This document shows positions 8,215 through 16,523 of a DNA stretch of 37,942 bases, in pieces (within the stretch, counting starts at the first letter, position 1; every line of letters starts with the position of its first letter). The notes under the pieces were generated by a model. That model did no database searches. It had not been told where the DNA came from and worked only from the letters and a program-made list of their open reading frames with translations. The position numbers were made by a program, and so were the translations under genes. The stretch is from positions 1 through 37,942 of the forward strand of contig CABMCA010000055.1 of NCBI GenBank assembly GCA_902384525.1. The letters run 5' to 3'. The DNA is from an uncultured archaeon. Its GTDB lineage: Archaea > Halobacteriota > Methanosarcinia > Methanosarcinales > Methanoperedenaceae.

Positions 8215-8682
8215 ATGATGCTTAAGATTAAGCCAGATAATATAAAGATTTTTATGGATCATTTGACACCGGCAGAAAGATCCTGGAATATGTCCAGAAT
8301 ACATTCAAAGGACACAAAGCCAGAAGTCTTTGTTAGATCATATCTTCATAGAAATGGCTTTAGATTTCGTATAAATAATAATAATATTACCGGAAAGCCG
8401 GATATTTACCTAAAAAAGTATAATGCAGTTATTTTTGTACATGGATGTTTTTGGCATAGACATAAAAATTGCAAAAGAGCTACAATGCCGAAGTCCAATA
8501 TTGATTATTGGGATTTAAAATTTAAAAAAAATAAAAAAAGAGATAAGTTGATTATGAAAGAATTGCAGATTGAGGGTTATCGAGTTTTTGTGATATGGGA
8601 GTGCCAGGTTAATAATAAATCAGTTCTATATGAACTTACAAATAGTATTAGAAACATAGAAGAGGCAGTACATAATGAATAA
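8215..8682 (+). CDS. vsr: Vsr-type mismatch endonuclease
   Basis: 155 residues (142 if the ATG at 8254 is used, giving MDHLTPAERSWNMSRIHSKD, the usual Vsr N-terminus). The TATA box at about 8200-8211 would place transcription start near 8230, which favours the internal start. Key residues: the metal-binding aspartate D63 in GKPDI and the H76/H81/H83 cluster in VHGCFWHRHKNC with its structural zinc cysteines. Vsr nicks next to T:G mismatches made when 5-methylcytosine deaminates, protecting the genome from the partner methyltransferase. It overlaps that gene by 8 bp. Third positions are AT-rich, unlike the flanking housekeeping genes. Confidence 0.93.
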   Translation: MMLKIKPDNIKIFMDHLTPAERSWNMSRIHSKDTKPEVFVRSYLHRNGFRFRINNNNITGKPDIYLKKYNAVIFVHGCFWHRHKNCKRATMPKSNIDYWDLKFKKNKKRDKLIMKELQIEGYRVFVIWECQVNNKSVLYELTNSIRNIEEAVHNE

Positions 8683-9769
8683 ACCAAAAGTAATTTCTCT
8701 GTTTTCAGGCTGTGGCGGTCTGGATTTGGGCTTCCATCTAGAGGGTTATGAAACCGTCTGGGCTAATGATATTAATGAATATGCTGCCGAAACATTTAAG
8801 AAATACTTTGGTGAAGTTATTACAACTCAAGATGTGGAGACCATTGATCCGTATACAGATAAAAAAATCCCATCTTGTGATTTAATCTTGGGCGGTTTCC
8901 CCTGCCAAGATTTTTCGATAATTTGGAAACAACCCGGCTTAAATGGGTCGCGTGGGAATCTATACAAGAGCTTTTTAAGATTTGTTGATGCAAAAAAACC
9001 AAGGGCATTTGTCGCTGAAAATGTAAAAGGCATATTAACTGCGAATAAGCAACTGGCAATCCAACAAATTATAAGTGATTTTGAAAATATTAATCCCGGA
9101 TATTTAGTTAAAGTCCAACTATATAACTTTGCGGAATATGGAGTGCCACAATTCCGTGAACGAGTTTTAATTGTGGGAGTCAAAATGGATACAGATTTTG
9201 AATTTTTTCATCCTAGACCCACTCACGGTCCATTTGGAAATCTGCCGTATTTTACTGCTGGACAAGCATTAGAAGGCGTCGAAAATGTAGAATTTAATAA
9301 TGAAAAATTAAATATTGCTCAAAAGACTAGAGATTTACTAAATTTAATTCCAGAAGGCGGGAATTTCACTGATATTCCTAAGGAACACCCGCTTTATGTT
9401 AAAGGAATGATAAGCCATGTGTATAGACGAATAACCAGAAACGAACCGGCAAAAACGATTATAGCTGCTGGCGGTGGCGGTACTTGGGGCTACCATTACC
9501 CTGAACCAAGACCCTTAACAAATAGAGAGCGTGCTCGCTTGCAAACATTTCCTGATGATTTTCAATTCTACGGGTCTATCAGTGAAGTAAGAAGACAAAT
9601 TGGAAATGCTGTTCCTCCAAACGGTGTACGAGAAACAGCCAGAGCTCTAATGCCACTTTTTAATGGTGATTATCAGAGAACAGACTTAAGAACACTTGAT
9701 ATAGAATTGAAACTTCTTTCGATTAAAGAACGCATACAATATGATTCTAGAAATAATGAACGAGAGTAA
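8675..9769 (+). CDS. DNA (cytosine-5-)-methyltransferase
   Basis: 364 residues with the ordered C5-methyltransferase motifs: I LFSGCGGLDLGF (9-20), IV GGFPCQDFS (73-81, catalytic C77), VI ENVKG (115-119), VIII QFRERVLIVGV (159-169), IX RLQTFPD (288-294) and X RQIGNAVPP (307-315). The variable target-recognition region lies about 190-275, so the recognition site cannot be read directly. It methylates host DNA against the partner nuclease in this island. It overlaps vsr by 8 bp. Length and motifs are complete. Confidence 0.96.
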   Translation: MNKPKVISLFSGCGGLDLGFHLEGYETVWANDINEYAAETFKKYFGEVITTQDVETIDPYTDKKIPSCDLILGGFPCQDFSIIWKQPGLNGSRGNLYKSFLRFVDAKKPRAFVAENVKGILTANKQLAIQQIISDFENINPGYLVKVQLYNFAEYGVPQFRERVLIVGVKMDTDFEFFHPRPTHGPFGNLPYFTAGQALEGVENVEFNNEKLNIAQKTRDLLNLIPEGGNFTDIPKEHPLYVKGMISHVYRRITRNEPAKTIIAAGGGGTWGYHYPEPRPLTNRERARLQTFPDDFQFYGSISEVRRQIGNAVPPNGVRETARALMPLFNGDYQRTDLRTLDIELKLLSIKERIQYDSRNNERE

Positions 9770-9770
9770 A

Positions 9771-10811
9771 ATGGAACTTTTAAATTCAAATTTTCCGCCT
9801 CTTAATACTGGAAACAGGTCTTTTGCCGATGCATTTGACGAATTACTATTTGAAGCGGATACGATTCGAATTGCTACAGGATATATAACCGCTGATTCAG
9901 TTGCTGAATTGCAGCGTAGTGTGGAGTTAAATTTAAAACTTAAAGTTGACCTGATTATTGGAATGCATTATTTTGACCTTTTCACAAGAAAAGAATACCA
10001 AGCTTCTTTAAACTTCGGCAAGTTCTTAAGTGAAAAAAGTATGGGTGGAGTTTTTTTATCAACTGCTTTTAAATATCACGGGAAAATATATTCATTTTTA
10101 AAAAATAAAGAACCCATTGGTTCAATTGTGGGTTCAAATAACTTAAGCAGCATTACAGAATATAGCAGAGTCTACGAGACAAGTCTTTTATTTAATGATA
10201 GAAGCAAAGGTATAGAATTAAATAACTTTATTGATAATTTAATAAGTGTATCAAAGCCTATCGAAGCACTTCGAATTGAAGTATTTAATGAATACAACAA
10301 ATTGCTAATTGAGCATGAAAATGTTGAGACTGTTGATCCCATTGAAGTTAAAAAAATACCCTTAACAGACATTAGATTTACAATTCCACTTAAAGTTAGT
10401 GCTTCGCATTCAAAGAGCAATTTAAATGTCTTCTTCGGAAAAGGAAGGGAAGATAAAAGGGGTCTTATAAAACCGCGGCATTGGTACGAAATTGAATTAA
10501 TTGTCCCGAGTGAAATTACTAGCATGAACGGTTATCCCAACTTGGAAAGTGGAAATAATATTTTTGATGTTATTACTGATGATGGATGGAAATTTAGATG
10601 CAAAGTGAGCGGTGATTATAATAAAAATCTTCGATCAGAAGGGGACTTGAAAATATTAGGTAAATGGTTAAAAGGCAGGCTTGAAAATGCCGGCGCATTA
10701 GATGTTGGTGAATTAGTTACAGAAGAAACACTACAAAAGTATGGGCGTTCAGATTTTGAGCTAATAAAAACAGAAATCAAAAACCTTTGGTATCTAAATT
10801 TTGGAGTATAA
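9771..10811 (+). CDS. NgoFVII-like restriction endonuclease, PLD fold
   Basis: 346 residues from the ATG just after the methyltransferase stop; in-frame ATGs at 9741 and 9756 would overlap that gene. The N-terminal half is a phospholipase-D-type nuclease domain: IRIATGYITADS at the first strand, then HGK (about 103-105) and GSNNLS (about 121-126) with a conserved glutamate in YETSLLF, i.e. one HxK(x)nN half-site that would need a dimer. The C-terminal half (about 220-346) is probably the DNA-binding/target domain. The family includes NgoFVII and is typically next to a C5-methyltransferase. No methionine or motif loss is seen; the cognate site is unknown. Confidence 0.82.
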   Translation: MELLNSNFPPLNTGNRSFADAFDELLFEADTIRIATGYITADSVAELQRSVELNLKLKVDLIIGMHYFDLFTRKEYQASLNFGKFLSEKSMGGVFLSTAFKYHGKIYSFLKNKEPIGSIVGSNNLSSITEYSRVYETSLLFNDRSKGIELNNFIDNLISVSKPIEALRIEVFNEYNKLLIEHENVETVDPIEVKKIPLTDIRFTIPLKVSASHSKSNLNVFFGKGREDKRGLIKPRHWYEIELIVPSEITSMNGYPNLESGNNIFDVITDDGWKFRCKVSGDYNKNLRSEGDLKILGKWLKGRLENAGALDVGELVTEETLQKYGRSDFELIKTEIKNLWYLNFGV

Positions 10812-10812
10812 C

Positions 10813-12699
10813 ATGCATTTTAATAGTTATATTGAAAGAGTGCGCCAAGAGAACTCTTCTGAATTAGCTGATTCGATTTCTAAGACTACCGCCAAAATTA
10901 TTAATCCGCATATTAAGACGTTTTCTTATGATACACATATTAACGGCCTGCTTCTCGGCAATGTTCAAAGTGGAAAAACTAGTCAAGTATTCGGAATAAT
11001 AAGCGCTGCAGCAGATGAAGGGTTTAGGATTTTCATATTATTAACAACAGATAATATATATCTTCAACAGCAAACATATGCAAGAGCCATTAAGTTCCTT
11101 GATAGTTTCAATGTATGCGGTGAAGAAGATGAAATTAGGTTCAAAGAAAATAACTTAAGAAAGCCTACAATCGTCATCCTAAAAAAGAATGCAAGTGTTC
11201 TGAGAAAATGGAACGGCAATTTAACTTCTTCAGGATTTTGTACAGGAAATCCGATATTCATCATCGATGATGAAGCAGATGCGGCAAGCTTAAATACAAA
11301 AATCAACCAAGATGATATCAGTACTATAAACAAATCACTTGACTCCATGAAGAAGAAGTCAGCAAGCAGTATATATCTGCAAGTTACAGCAACCCCTCAA
11401 GCGGTATTGCTACAGACAATTGATTCAGGTTGGAAACCTAGATTTGTTCAGTATTTTGAGCCTGGAACCGGCTATCTTGGCGGAGATTTTTTTTATAACC
11501 AAGAACCAATCCCTAACTGTATTCGATTTACATCAGATAATGAACTTGATGATTTGCTTTCAGATGACGAATTCCCGGAAAACGGATTAATACGTTCTCT
11601 TTGTTCATTTTTAGTTATTTCTGCTCACTTAATTAAAACTGAAAATAAAAGAGTTTCAAACTTTTTAATTCATCCGAGTATCAAAATCGCTGATCATGAA
11701 CTAATTGCTGATAAAATTGGTTCATATTTGAATAGAATGATTCTTGAAATCCAAGAAGATAAGTTGTTTGAGAAACTAAAGGAATCTTGGGACGATTTAA
11801 AGAAAACTAAAAGTGAATTAATTGATTTTGATTCTGCTTGTAATTTTATAAAAGAGTCTTTAAATAATAACCAGATAAAAATAATGGTTATGAATTCCCG
11901 TAATGAGATAGGAGATTATAGTAATGGTATGAATATTATTGTTGGCGGTAATAGTCTTGGCCGAGGAGTTACTTTTCCTGCACTGAATGTGGTTTATTAT
12001 TGTCGCAGAGCTAAAGCCCCTCAAGCAGATACATTTTGGCAACATTGCCGTGTTTTTGGTTATGATAGAGACAAAAACCTAATAAGGATATTTATTCCAC
12101 CAATTTTATTTAAATTGTTTTCAGAATTAAATCAAAGTAACAGGTCAATTATATCTCAAATTCAAAAGAACAATATTGACAACATACACCTTCTCTATAA
12201 TGGAAATACAAAACCAACAAGAAAAAATGTTATTGATCAATCAAATTTGTCGTTAATAACGGGCGGTACAAATTATTTTCCTATTTATCCAATCAACAAA
12301 GACTTAAAAGCTCTTGACGAAATATTATCTACTTTTGACCAACGAGAATATCATTCAGTTAATATTAATTATTTTTTAAAAATACTTGAAAATATATTAA
12401 GTGAAGATGATTCTGACTGGCCTTCAACTTTATATTATGAATGCATAAAAGCCTTTATTGCAGATAAGCCGGGAGAACAGGGCATTTTAATTGTCCGCAG
12501 AGAAAGGGATATTGCAAAAAACACAGGGACTTTGCTTTCTCCTGATGACAGAAACTTAGGTGGCAGATTTATTAATAATATTGTGTTAACACTATATAGG
12601 ATAACAGGCAATAAAAATAAGGGATGGAACGGATCACCTATTTGGATTCCAAATATAAGATTCCCTGATGGTCTAAATTTTTATAAAATTATAGGGTAG
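10813..12699 (+). CDS. Z1-domain ATPase linked to restriction-modification
   Basis: 628 residues from the ATG at 10813, preceded at good spacing by GGAG (10803-10806); an upstream in-frame TTG at 10801 would place that site inside the gene. Helicase-like ATPase features are visible: Walker A GNVQSGKT (49-56), Walker B IIDDEADA (150-157), TATPQ (193-197), GGNSLGRGVTF (378-388) and an arginine-finger-like QHCRVFGY (410-417). This is the Z1/DEAD-like family found beside C5-methyltransferase, Vsr and NgoFVII-type nucleases. Its exact role (translocation or licensing of cleavage) is not established. It starts one base after the nuclease stop. Confidence 0.85.
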   Translation: MHFNSYIERVRQENSSELADSISKTTAKIINPHIKTFSYDTHINGLLLGNVQSGKTSQVFGIISAAADEGFRIFILLTTDNIYLQQQTYARAIKFLDSFNVCGEEDEIRFKENNLRKPTIVILKKNASVLRKWNGNLTSSGFCTGNPIFIIDDEADAASLNTKINQDDISTINKSLDSMKKKSASSIYLQVTATPQAVLLQTIDSGWKPRFVQYFEPGTGYLGGDFFYNQEPIPNCIRFTSDNELDDLLSDDEFPENGLIRSLCSFLVISAHLIKTENKRVSNFLIHPSIKIADHELIADKIGSYLNRMILEIQEDKLFEKLKESWDDLKKTKSELIDFDSACNFIKESLNNNQIKIMVMNSRNEIGDYSNGMNIIVGGNSLGRGVTFPALNVVYYCRRAKAPQADTFWQHCRVFGYDRDKNLIRIFIPPILFKLFSELNQSNRSIISQIQKNNIDNIHLLYNGNTKPTRKNVIDQSNLSLITGGTNYFPIYPINKDLKALDEILSTFDQREYHSVNINYFLKILENILSEDDSDWPSTLYYECIKAFIADKPGEQGILIVRRERDIAKNTGTLLSPDDRNLGGRFINNIVLTLYRITGNKNKGWNGSPIWIPNIRFPDGLNFYKIIG

Positions 12700-12746
12700 C
12701 TGCAATTGGCTCCTTATAAATTCAACAGAAAAAGAGATCCCTCTAT

Positions 12747-12788
12747 TTATTGACAAATATTGCCACATTCATCAGTTATATTTGATCC
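12747..12788 (+). repeat. 42-bp direct repeat, right copy
   Basis: Second copy of the sequence at 7925-7966 (36/42 identical). It lies between the Z1 gene and the sulfite reductase gene. Its TTATATTTGA segment is about 55-65 bp before the sulfite reductase ATG and could be that gene's TATA box; a second candidate, TTATTTAAATAT, lies at 12809-12820. Confidence 0.75.
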
Positions 12789-12842
12789 TGCAAGTTAAAC
12801 ACCCAGAATTATTTAAATATCAACTGTATATCAAGGTGAACC

Positions 12843-13700
12843 ATGACATTAGAAAAACTCGACATATCGATCCTTAAAAAATCCGGTTATATGAAACAGA
12901 AGCAAAAAGACCTTTTCGTGGTCAGGCTTCGAATGCCCTGCGGCAATGTCACTTCAGACCAGCTTTCAGGGATAAGCCGTCTTACCCGGAAATACGGCAC
13001 CGGATACATACATATCACAACCCGCCAGGGGATGCAGATCCCGAATGTGGATATACATAACCTGGATGCGATAACAAAAGAACTCGAAGACAATGGGACG
13101 CCGCCAGGCTCCTGCGGTCCGCGGGTACGTAATATAATTTCATGCCCGGGGAATCTCGAATGCAATTACGGCATTATAGACACTTATGGTCTCGCAGGAA
13201 TACTAGATAAGGAATTTTTTGGCGAAGATATGCCTGTTAAGATAAAATTCGCTGTAACAGGATGCCCAAATGCATGTGCTAAGCCGCAGGAGAACGACCT
13301 CGGAGTAATGGGCATACTCAAACCCGTTATTAATTCCGATGCTTGTTCAGGATGCGGGACATGCACTTTCATGTGCCCGGAAAAGGCTATAGTTCTGGAA
13401 GATGATAAGGCCAAAATCATCTGGGACAAGTGCAACCTGTGTGGAGCATGTGTTGGAACTTGCCCTTCTGATCTTATAATTGAGGAGTGGAAAGGCTATA
13501 GGCTCTTTGTGGGCGGAAAAATAGGAAAACATCCCAAACTCGGGAGAGAATTGACAGATGCAAAATCCGCTGAGGAAGCTGTCGCCATATTCAGGAGGAT
13601 TATTGACTGGTCAAAGAAGAATACCAATATTGGTGAGCGGTTTGGAGATTGTCTGGAACGTGTGGGATTCGAGAACTTCAGTAAAGATATCTTAGGATAG
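12843..13700 (+). CDS. Small siroheme sulfite reductase with two [4Fe-4S] clusters
   Basis: 285 residues. Residues about 15-160 are a sulfite/nitrite reductase half with the siroheme-[4Fe-4S] ligand pattern C101-x5-C107 and C141-x3-C145 (CPGNLEC, GCPNAC). A ferredoxin insert follows with C168/C171/C174/C178 and C197/C200/C203/C207. This is the short Dsr-like protein class found in methanogens and ANME archaea. Beside APS reductase and ATP sulfurylase it most likely reduces sulfite to sulfide for assimilation, but a nitrite- or sulfite-detoxifying role is possible. An AAGGTGA site (12834-12840) precedes the ATG, and APS reductase follows after 7 bp. Confidence 0.85.
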   Translation: MTLEKLDISILKKSGYMKQKQKDLFVVRLRMPCGNVTSDQLSGISRLTRKYGTGYIHITTRQGMQIPNVDIHNLDAITKELEDNGTPPGSCGPRVRNIISCPGNLECNYGIIDTYGLAGILDKEFFGEDMPVKIKFAVTGCPNACAKPQENDLGVMGILKPVINSDACSGCGTCTFMCPEKAIVLEDDKAKIIWDKCNLCGACVGTCPSDLIIEEWKGYRLFVGGKIGKHPKLGRELTDAKSAEEAVAIFRRIIDWSKKNTNIGERFGDCLERVGFENFSKDILG

Positions 13701-13707
13701 TGAAAAA

Positions 13708-14427
13708 ATGTCAGAACAACTTAACATTGAAAAATCTGCAAAAGATTATGAGAATAAGTCGCCCCAGGAAATCCTGGAGCTTGCGCTTAATAATTTCAAG
13801 AACATTGCAATATCCTTTAGCGGTGCTGAGGATGTTGTATTGATCGACATGGCAAAAAAGATCAGTAATGATTTCAGGGTATTTTCGCTTGATACAGGGC
13901 GCCTTCATCCTGAGACATATCAGTTCATCGAAGAGGTCAGGAAGACCTATAATATCCCGATCGAAGTGTTTTTCGCAAACCGCGATGCGACTGAAAAACT
14001 TGTGGAAGAAAAAGGATTGTTTTCATTTTATAAGGATGGTCACAAAGAATGCTGTGATGCGCGTAAAGTTGACCCGTTAAAGCGCGCCCTCAATACAGTG
14101 GATGCGTGGATAACAGGGCAGCGAAAAGACCAGAGCCCTGGAACGAGAGCAAATGTCCCTGTCATACAGAAAGACCCCACCTTCGGGACTGGCAACCTGG
14201 TAAAATTCAACCCTATTGCAAACTGGACTTCAAAGCAGGTATGGGATTACATACGAGAGAATAATGTTCCTTATAATAAACTGCATGAAAAAGGATTCAT
14301 AAGCATCGGATGCGAACCATGCACGAAACCTGTATTGCCCGGCCAGCATGAGCGCGAAGGGCGCTGGTGGTGGGAAGATGCAACGAAGAAGGAATGCGGG
14401 CTGCATGCTGGGAATGTGAAAAGGTAG
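13708..14427 (+). CDS. cysH: Adenylyl-sulfate (APS) reductase, iron-sulfur type
   Basis: 239 residues of the PAPS/APS reductase family. The PP-loop is SFSGAEDVV (37-45). The presence of C115-C116 and C202-x2-C205 marks the [4Fe-4S] subgroup that uses APS rather than PAPS. The C-terminal catalytic cysteine is C230 in KKECGLH. It reduces APS to sulfite and AMP, sitting between ATP sulfurylase (15221) and the sulfite reductase directly upstream, with which it forms an operon. Confidence 0.93.
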   Translation: MSEQLNIEKSAKDYENKSPQEILELALNNFKNIAISFSGAEDVVLIDMAKKISNDFRVFSLDTGRLHPETYQFIEEVRKTYNIPIEVFFANRDATEKLVEEKGLFSFYKDGHKECCDARKVDPLKRALNTVDAWITGQRKDQSPGTRANVPVIQKDPTFGTGNLVKFNPIANWTSKQVWDYIRENNVPYNKLHEKGFISIGCEPCTKPVLPGQHEREGRWWWEDATKKECGLHAGNVKR

Positions 14428-14441
14428 TCCGGATTGGGCAT

Positions 14442-14861
14442 TCAATCTGGAATTTCACGCAGGGTTAAAACCTCAATTTCCTTCACATTACAAAGTTTCT
14501 CATCATTAGTCACGAAGACATCCCCTTTTTTTGTGATCACGGATGCCAGCTGGATCGCATCGGGTGTTTTTATCCCATATTTTGCCCGAAGCTGCGCCGC
14601 TTTTATTGAGACCGGTTCATCCATTGCCACCATATCAAGCTGAGCTTGCAGGATTGTTTTATACTGCTCAACGAGATCGAATCTTTTTTCCCTGAGAGGT
14701 TTTACAAGCAATTCAAGGAGTGTAACATAAGATGTTATGCCTGTGGCTTTTCCCTCAGCGATCCTGTCTATCAGCGGTTCGATTTTCCTGAGGTAAAAAG
14801 GATGTTCCTCGATGTAATAGATGAGCACATTGGTATCAAGTCCTATCCGTTTATAGTTCAC
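14442..14861 (-). CDS. vapC: VapC-type PIN-domain toxin
   Basis: 139 residues of a PIN ribonuclease. The acidic metal-binding residues are D9 (LDTNVLI), E50 (TLLELLV), D101 (TPDAIQLA) and D120 (VTNDEKL), so the active site looks complete. VapC toxins usually cut specific tRNA or rRNA loops. The ATG overlaps the vapB stop by 4 bp, a normal antitoxin-first arrangement. The pair lies antisense between the APS reductase and ATP sulfurylase genes and ends 14 bp from the former. Confidence 0.93.
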   Translation of the reverse strand: MNYKRIGLDTNVLIYYIEEHPFYLRKIEPLIDRIAEGKATGITSYVTLLELLVKPLREKRFDLVEQYKTILQAQLDMVAMDEPVSIKAAQLRAKYGIKTPDAIQLASVITKKGDVFVTNDEKLCNVKEIEVLTLREIPD

Positions 14862-15097
14862 CAGCTCTCCCGCTCCTTTTTGATATAATCTTCGACATCA
14901 ATATCTTTCCATATTTCCTTGCCAAGACCTTTTAAATCCTTAAGCGATAACCGCGTTTTGTTCCCAGTTTTTTTCATTACTATCTCATCATCTTTCTCAT
15001 AGACCTGCAATATATCCCCTTTTGATATTCCAAGAAGTTCACGTATGTCCTTGGGTATCACTACCTGGAACTTATGGCTTACTTTTGTTAAAGGCAT
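14858..15097 (-). CDS. vapB: AbrB/MazE-like antitoxin VapB
   Basis: 79 residues. An N-terminal swapped-hairpin AbrB DNA-binding domain (about 1-45; KVSHKFQVVIPKDIRELLGI, then KGDILQVYEKDDEIVMKK) is followed by a charged C-terminal helix (about 50-79) that should wrap the toxin. It neutralises VapC and probably represses its own promoter. The ATG is directly preceded by two copies of the presumed operator, with no ribosome-binding site, so the message is probably leaderless. Confidence 0.9.
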   Translation of the reverse strand: MPLTKVSHKFQVVIPKDIRELLGISKGDILQVYEKDDEIVMKKTGNKTRLSLKDLKGLGKEIWKDIDVEDYIKKERESW

Positions 15098-15135
15098 AGT
15101 TGTACTGTATGGTTGTACTGGTATTTTAGCCTAAC
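15098..15135 (-). promoter_or_regulatory. vapBC promoter with tandem operator
   Basis: GTTGTACT occurs twice with 13-bp periodicity (15099-15106 and 15112-15119), squeezed between the vapB start codon (15097) and an AT-rich TATA-like box (about 15121-15128). The TATA-to-ATG distance of about 30 bp implies transcription starts at the ATG. VapB binding here would block the initiation site; that is inferred. Confidence 0.6.
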
Positions 15136-15220
15136 CAGAGTCTTACGTATTGAGCTATTAAGATATTCACAAACAATTATTACACTGCAACCCCATTAAA
15201 GCCCAAAATCTGGGATTACA

Positions 15221-16357
15221 ATGACACAAATAAAACCTCACGGCGGAAAATTAATCAACCGCACCTTAACCGAACAAAAACGAAACAAGATCATAGACCA
15301 GGCATCTGAATACCAGAGCGTACCCGTCAGCGTTGACCTGATGAAGGATATTGAAAATATCGCTTCCGGACTATTCAGCCCTCTTGAAGGCTTTAATGGC
15401 CGGGAAGATTACGAAAGTATTCTCTACAACAAGCGCCTCTCCAACGGCCTTCCATGGACGCTTCCTATTGTTCTTGACACAGATAACAAAGATATAAAGG
15501 AAGGAGATGAAATTCTCCTCAAAAATGACTCAAATCTCGTAGCTGTAATGCAGGTTGAAGAAATCTACAATTACGATAAAAGAGCATTCGCAGAGCAGGT
15601 GTTTGGGACAAACGATGCAGCACATCCGGGTGTGGCAAAGACCTATTCCATGAAGGACACGCTGCTTGGCGGAAAGATAAGCCTTATAAACGAATCGGAA
15701 ACCCCTTATTTCAAATATGCGATGAAACCCGCCGAAACCAGGAATCTCTTTAAGGAAAAAGGCTGGGAAAAAGTAGTAGGGTTCCAGACACGAAACGTCG
15801 CGCATCTTGGCCATGAATACCTCCAGAAATCAGCGCTTACGATGGTCGATGGGCTTTTCATAAATCCTGTCATTGGCAAGAAGAAAAAAGGCGATTTTAA
15901 AGATGACGTGATCCTTGAAAGCTACGAAGTCCTGATCGATAATTATTATCCCAAGGACAGGGTCGTTCTTGGTATTTTCCAGACAGAGATGCGCTATGCA
16001 GGCCCCCGCGAAGCCATATTCCATGCTATCGTGAGAAAGAATTACGGCTGCACCCATTTCATCATCGGCAGGGATCATGCAGGTGTGGGAAGCTACTATC
16101 ATCCTTTTGCTGCGCAGGAAATATTCAAGGAGTTCCCTGATATCGGTATTGAGCCAATGTTCTTCATGTCGTTCTTCTATTGCAACAAGTGCGGCGGCAT
16201 ATCCAACGACAAGGTCTGCCCCCATACTGACAGGGTGGATTTCAGCGGCACAAAAATGAGGAAGATGATCGAAGCGGGAAAAAGACCGCCGGCGGACTCC
16301 ATGAGGCCGGAGGTTGCTGATGTGATATTGAAGTCAGGGAAACCGTTTGTGGAATAA
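15221..16357 (+). CDS. sat: ATP sulfurylase
   Basis: 378 residues, the size of archaeal and bacterial homo-oligomeric Sat. It makes APS from ATP and sulfate. The nucleotide-binding motifs are QTRNVAHLGH (189-198) and GRDHAG (283-288). A zinc site CNKC (321-324) with CPH (333-335) is typical of archaeal Sat. SGTKMRKM (342-349) is the phosphate-contacting loop. It supplies APS to the reductase upstream, from which it is separated only by the antisense vapBC pair. Position 189-192 is QTRN as expected, and no residue is missing. Confidence 0.96.
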   Translation: MTQIKPHGGKLINRTLTEQKRNKIIDQASEYQSVPVSVDLMKDIENIASGLFSPLEGFNGREDYESILYNKRLSNGLPWTLPIVLDTDNKDIKEGDEILLKNDSNLVAVMQVEEIYNYDKRAFAEQVFGTNDAAHPGVAKTYSMKDTLLGGKISLINESETPYFKYAMKPAETRNLFKEKGWEKVVGFQTRNVAHLGHEYLQKSALTMVDGLFINPVIGKKKKGDFKDDVILESYEVLIDNYYPKDRVVLGIFQTEMRYAGPREAIFHAIVRKNYGCTHFIIGRDHAGVGSYYHPFAAQEIFKEFPDIGIEPMFFMSFFYCNKCGGISNDKVCPHTDRVDFSGTKMRKMIEAGKRPPADSMRPEVADVILKSGKPFVE

Positions 16358-16523
16358 GTTAGAAATATACGTTTAAAGTTGTTATTGCCCCAGGTCACTT
16401 GCAGATATATTCATCTTTTTGTACTTTTTCAAAAACAGTATCGTTAATATTTAGAAAACATTAAAAGCAATAAGATAATTTAAGAGGAAGATTTATCGAT
16501 ATTTTGAACGGAAAGGGCAAACA
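16358..16523. other. Spacer before kup
   Basis: AT-rich 166-bp spacer. GAAAGGG (16510-16516) is a plausible ribosome-binding site for kup, and TTAATATTTA (about 16446-16455) a possible TATA box. A weak hairpin TTTTTG/CAAAAA occurs near 16416-16435. I looked for a conserved riboswitch core and saw none. Confidence 0.3.

Noticed and set aside
15155-15215. Third copy of the 42-bp repeat before sat.
   Set aside because: Only scattered similarity (ACAAACAATTATTACAC) was seen, with no block of ten identical bases.
16358-16523. A c-di-AMP or other riboswitch before kup.
   Set aside because: No conserved core or strong pairing could be found in the 166-bp leader.
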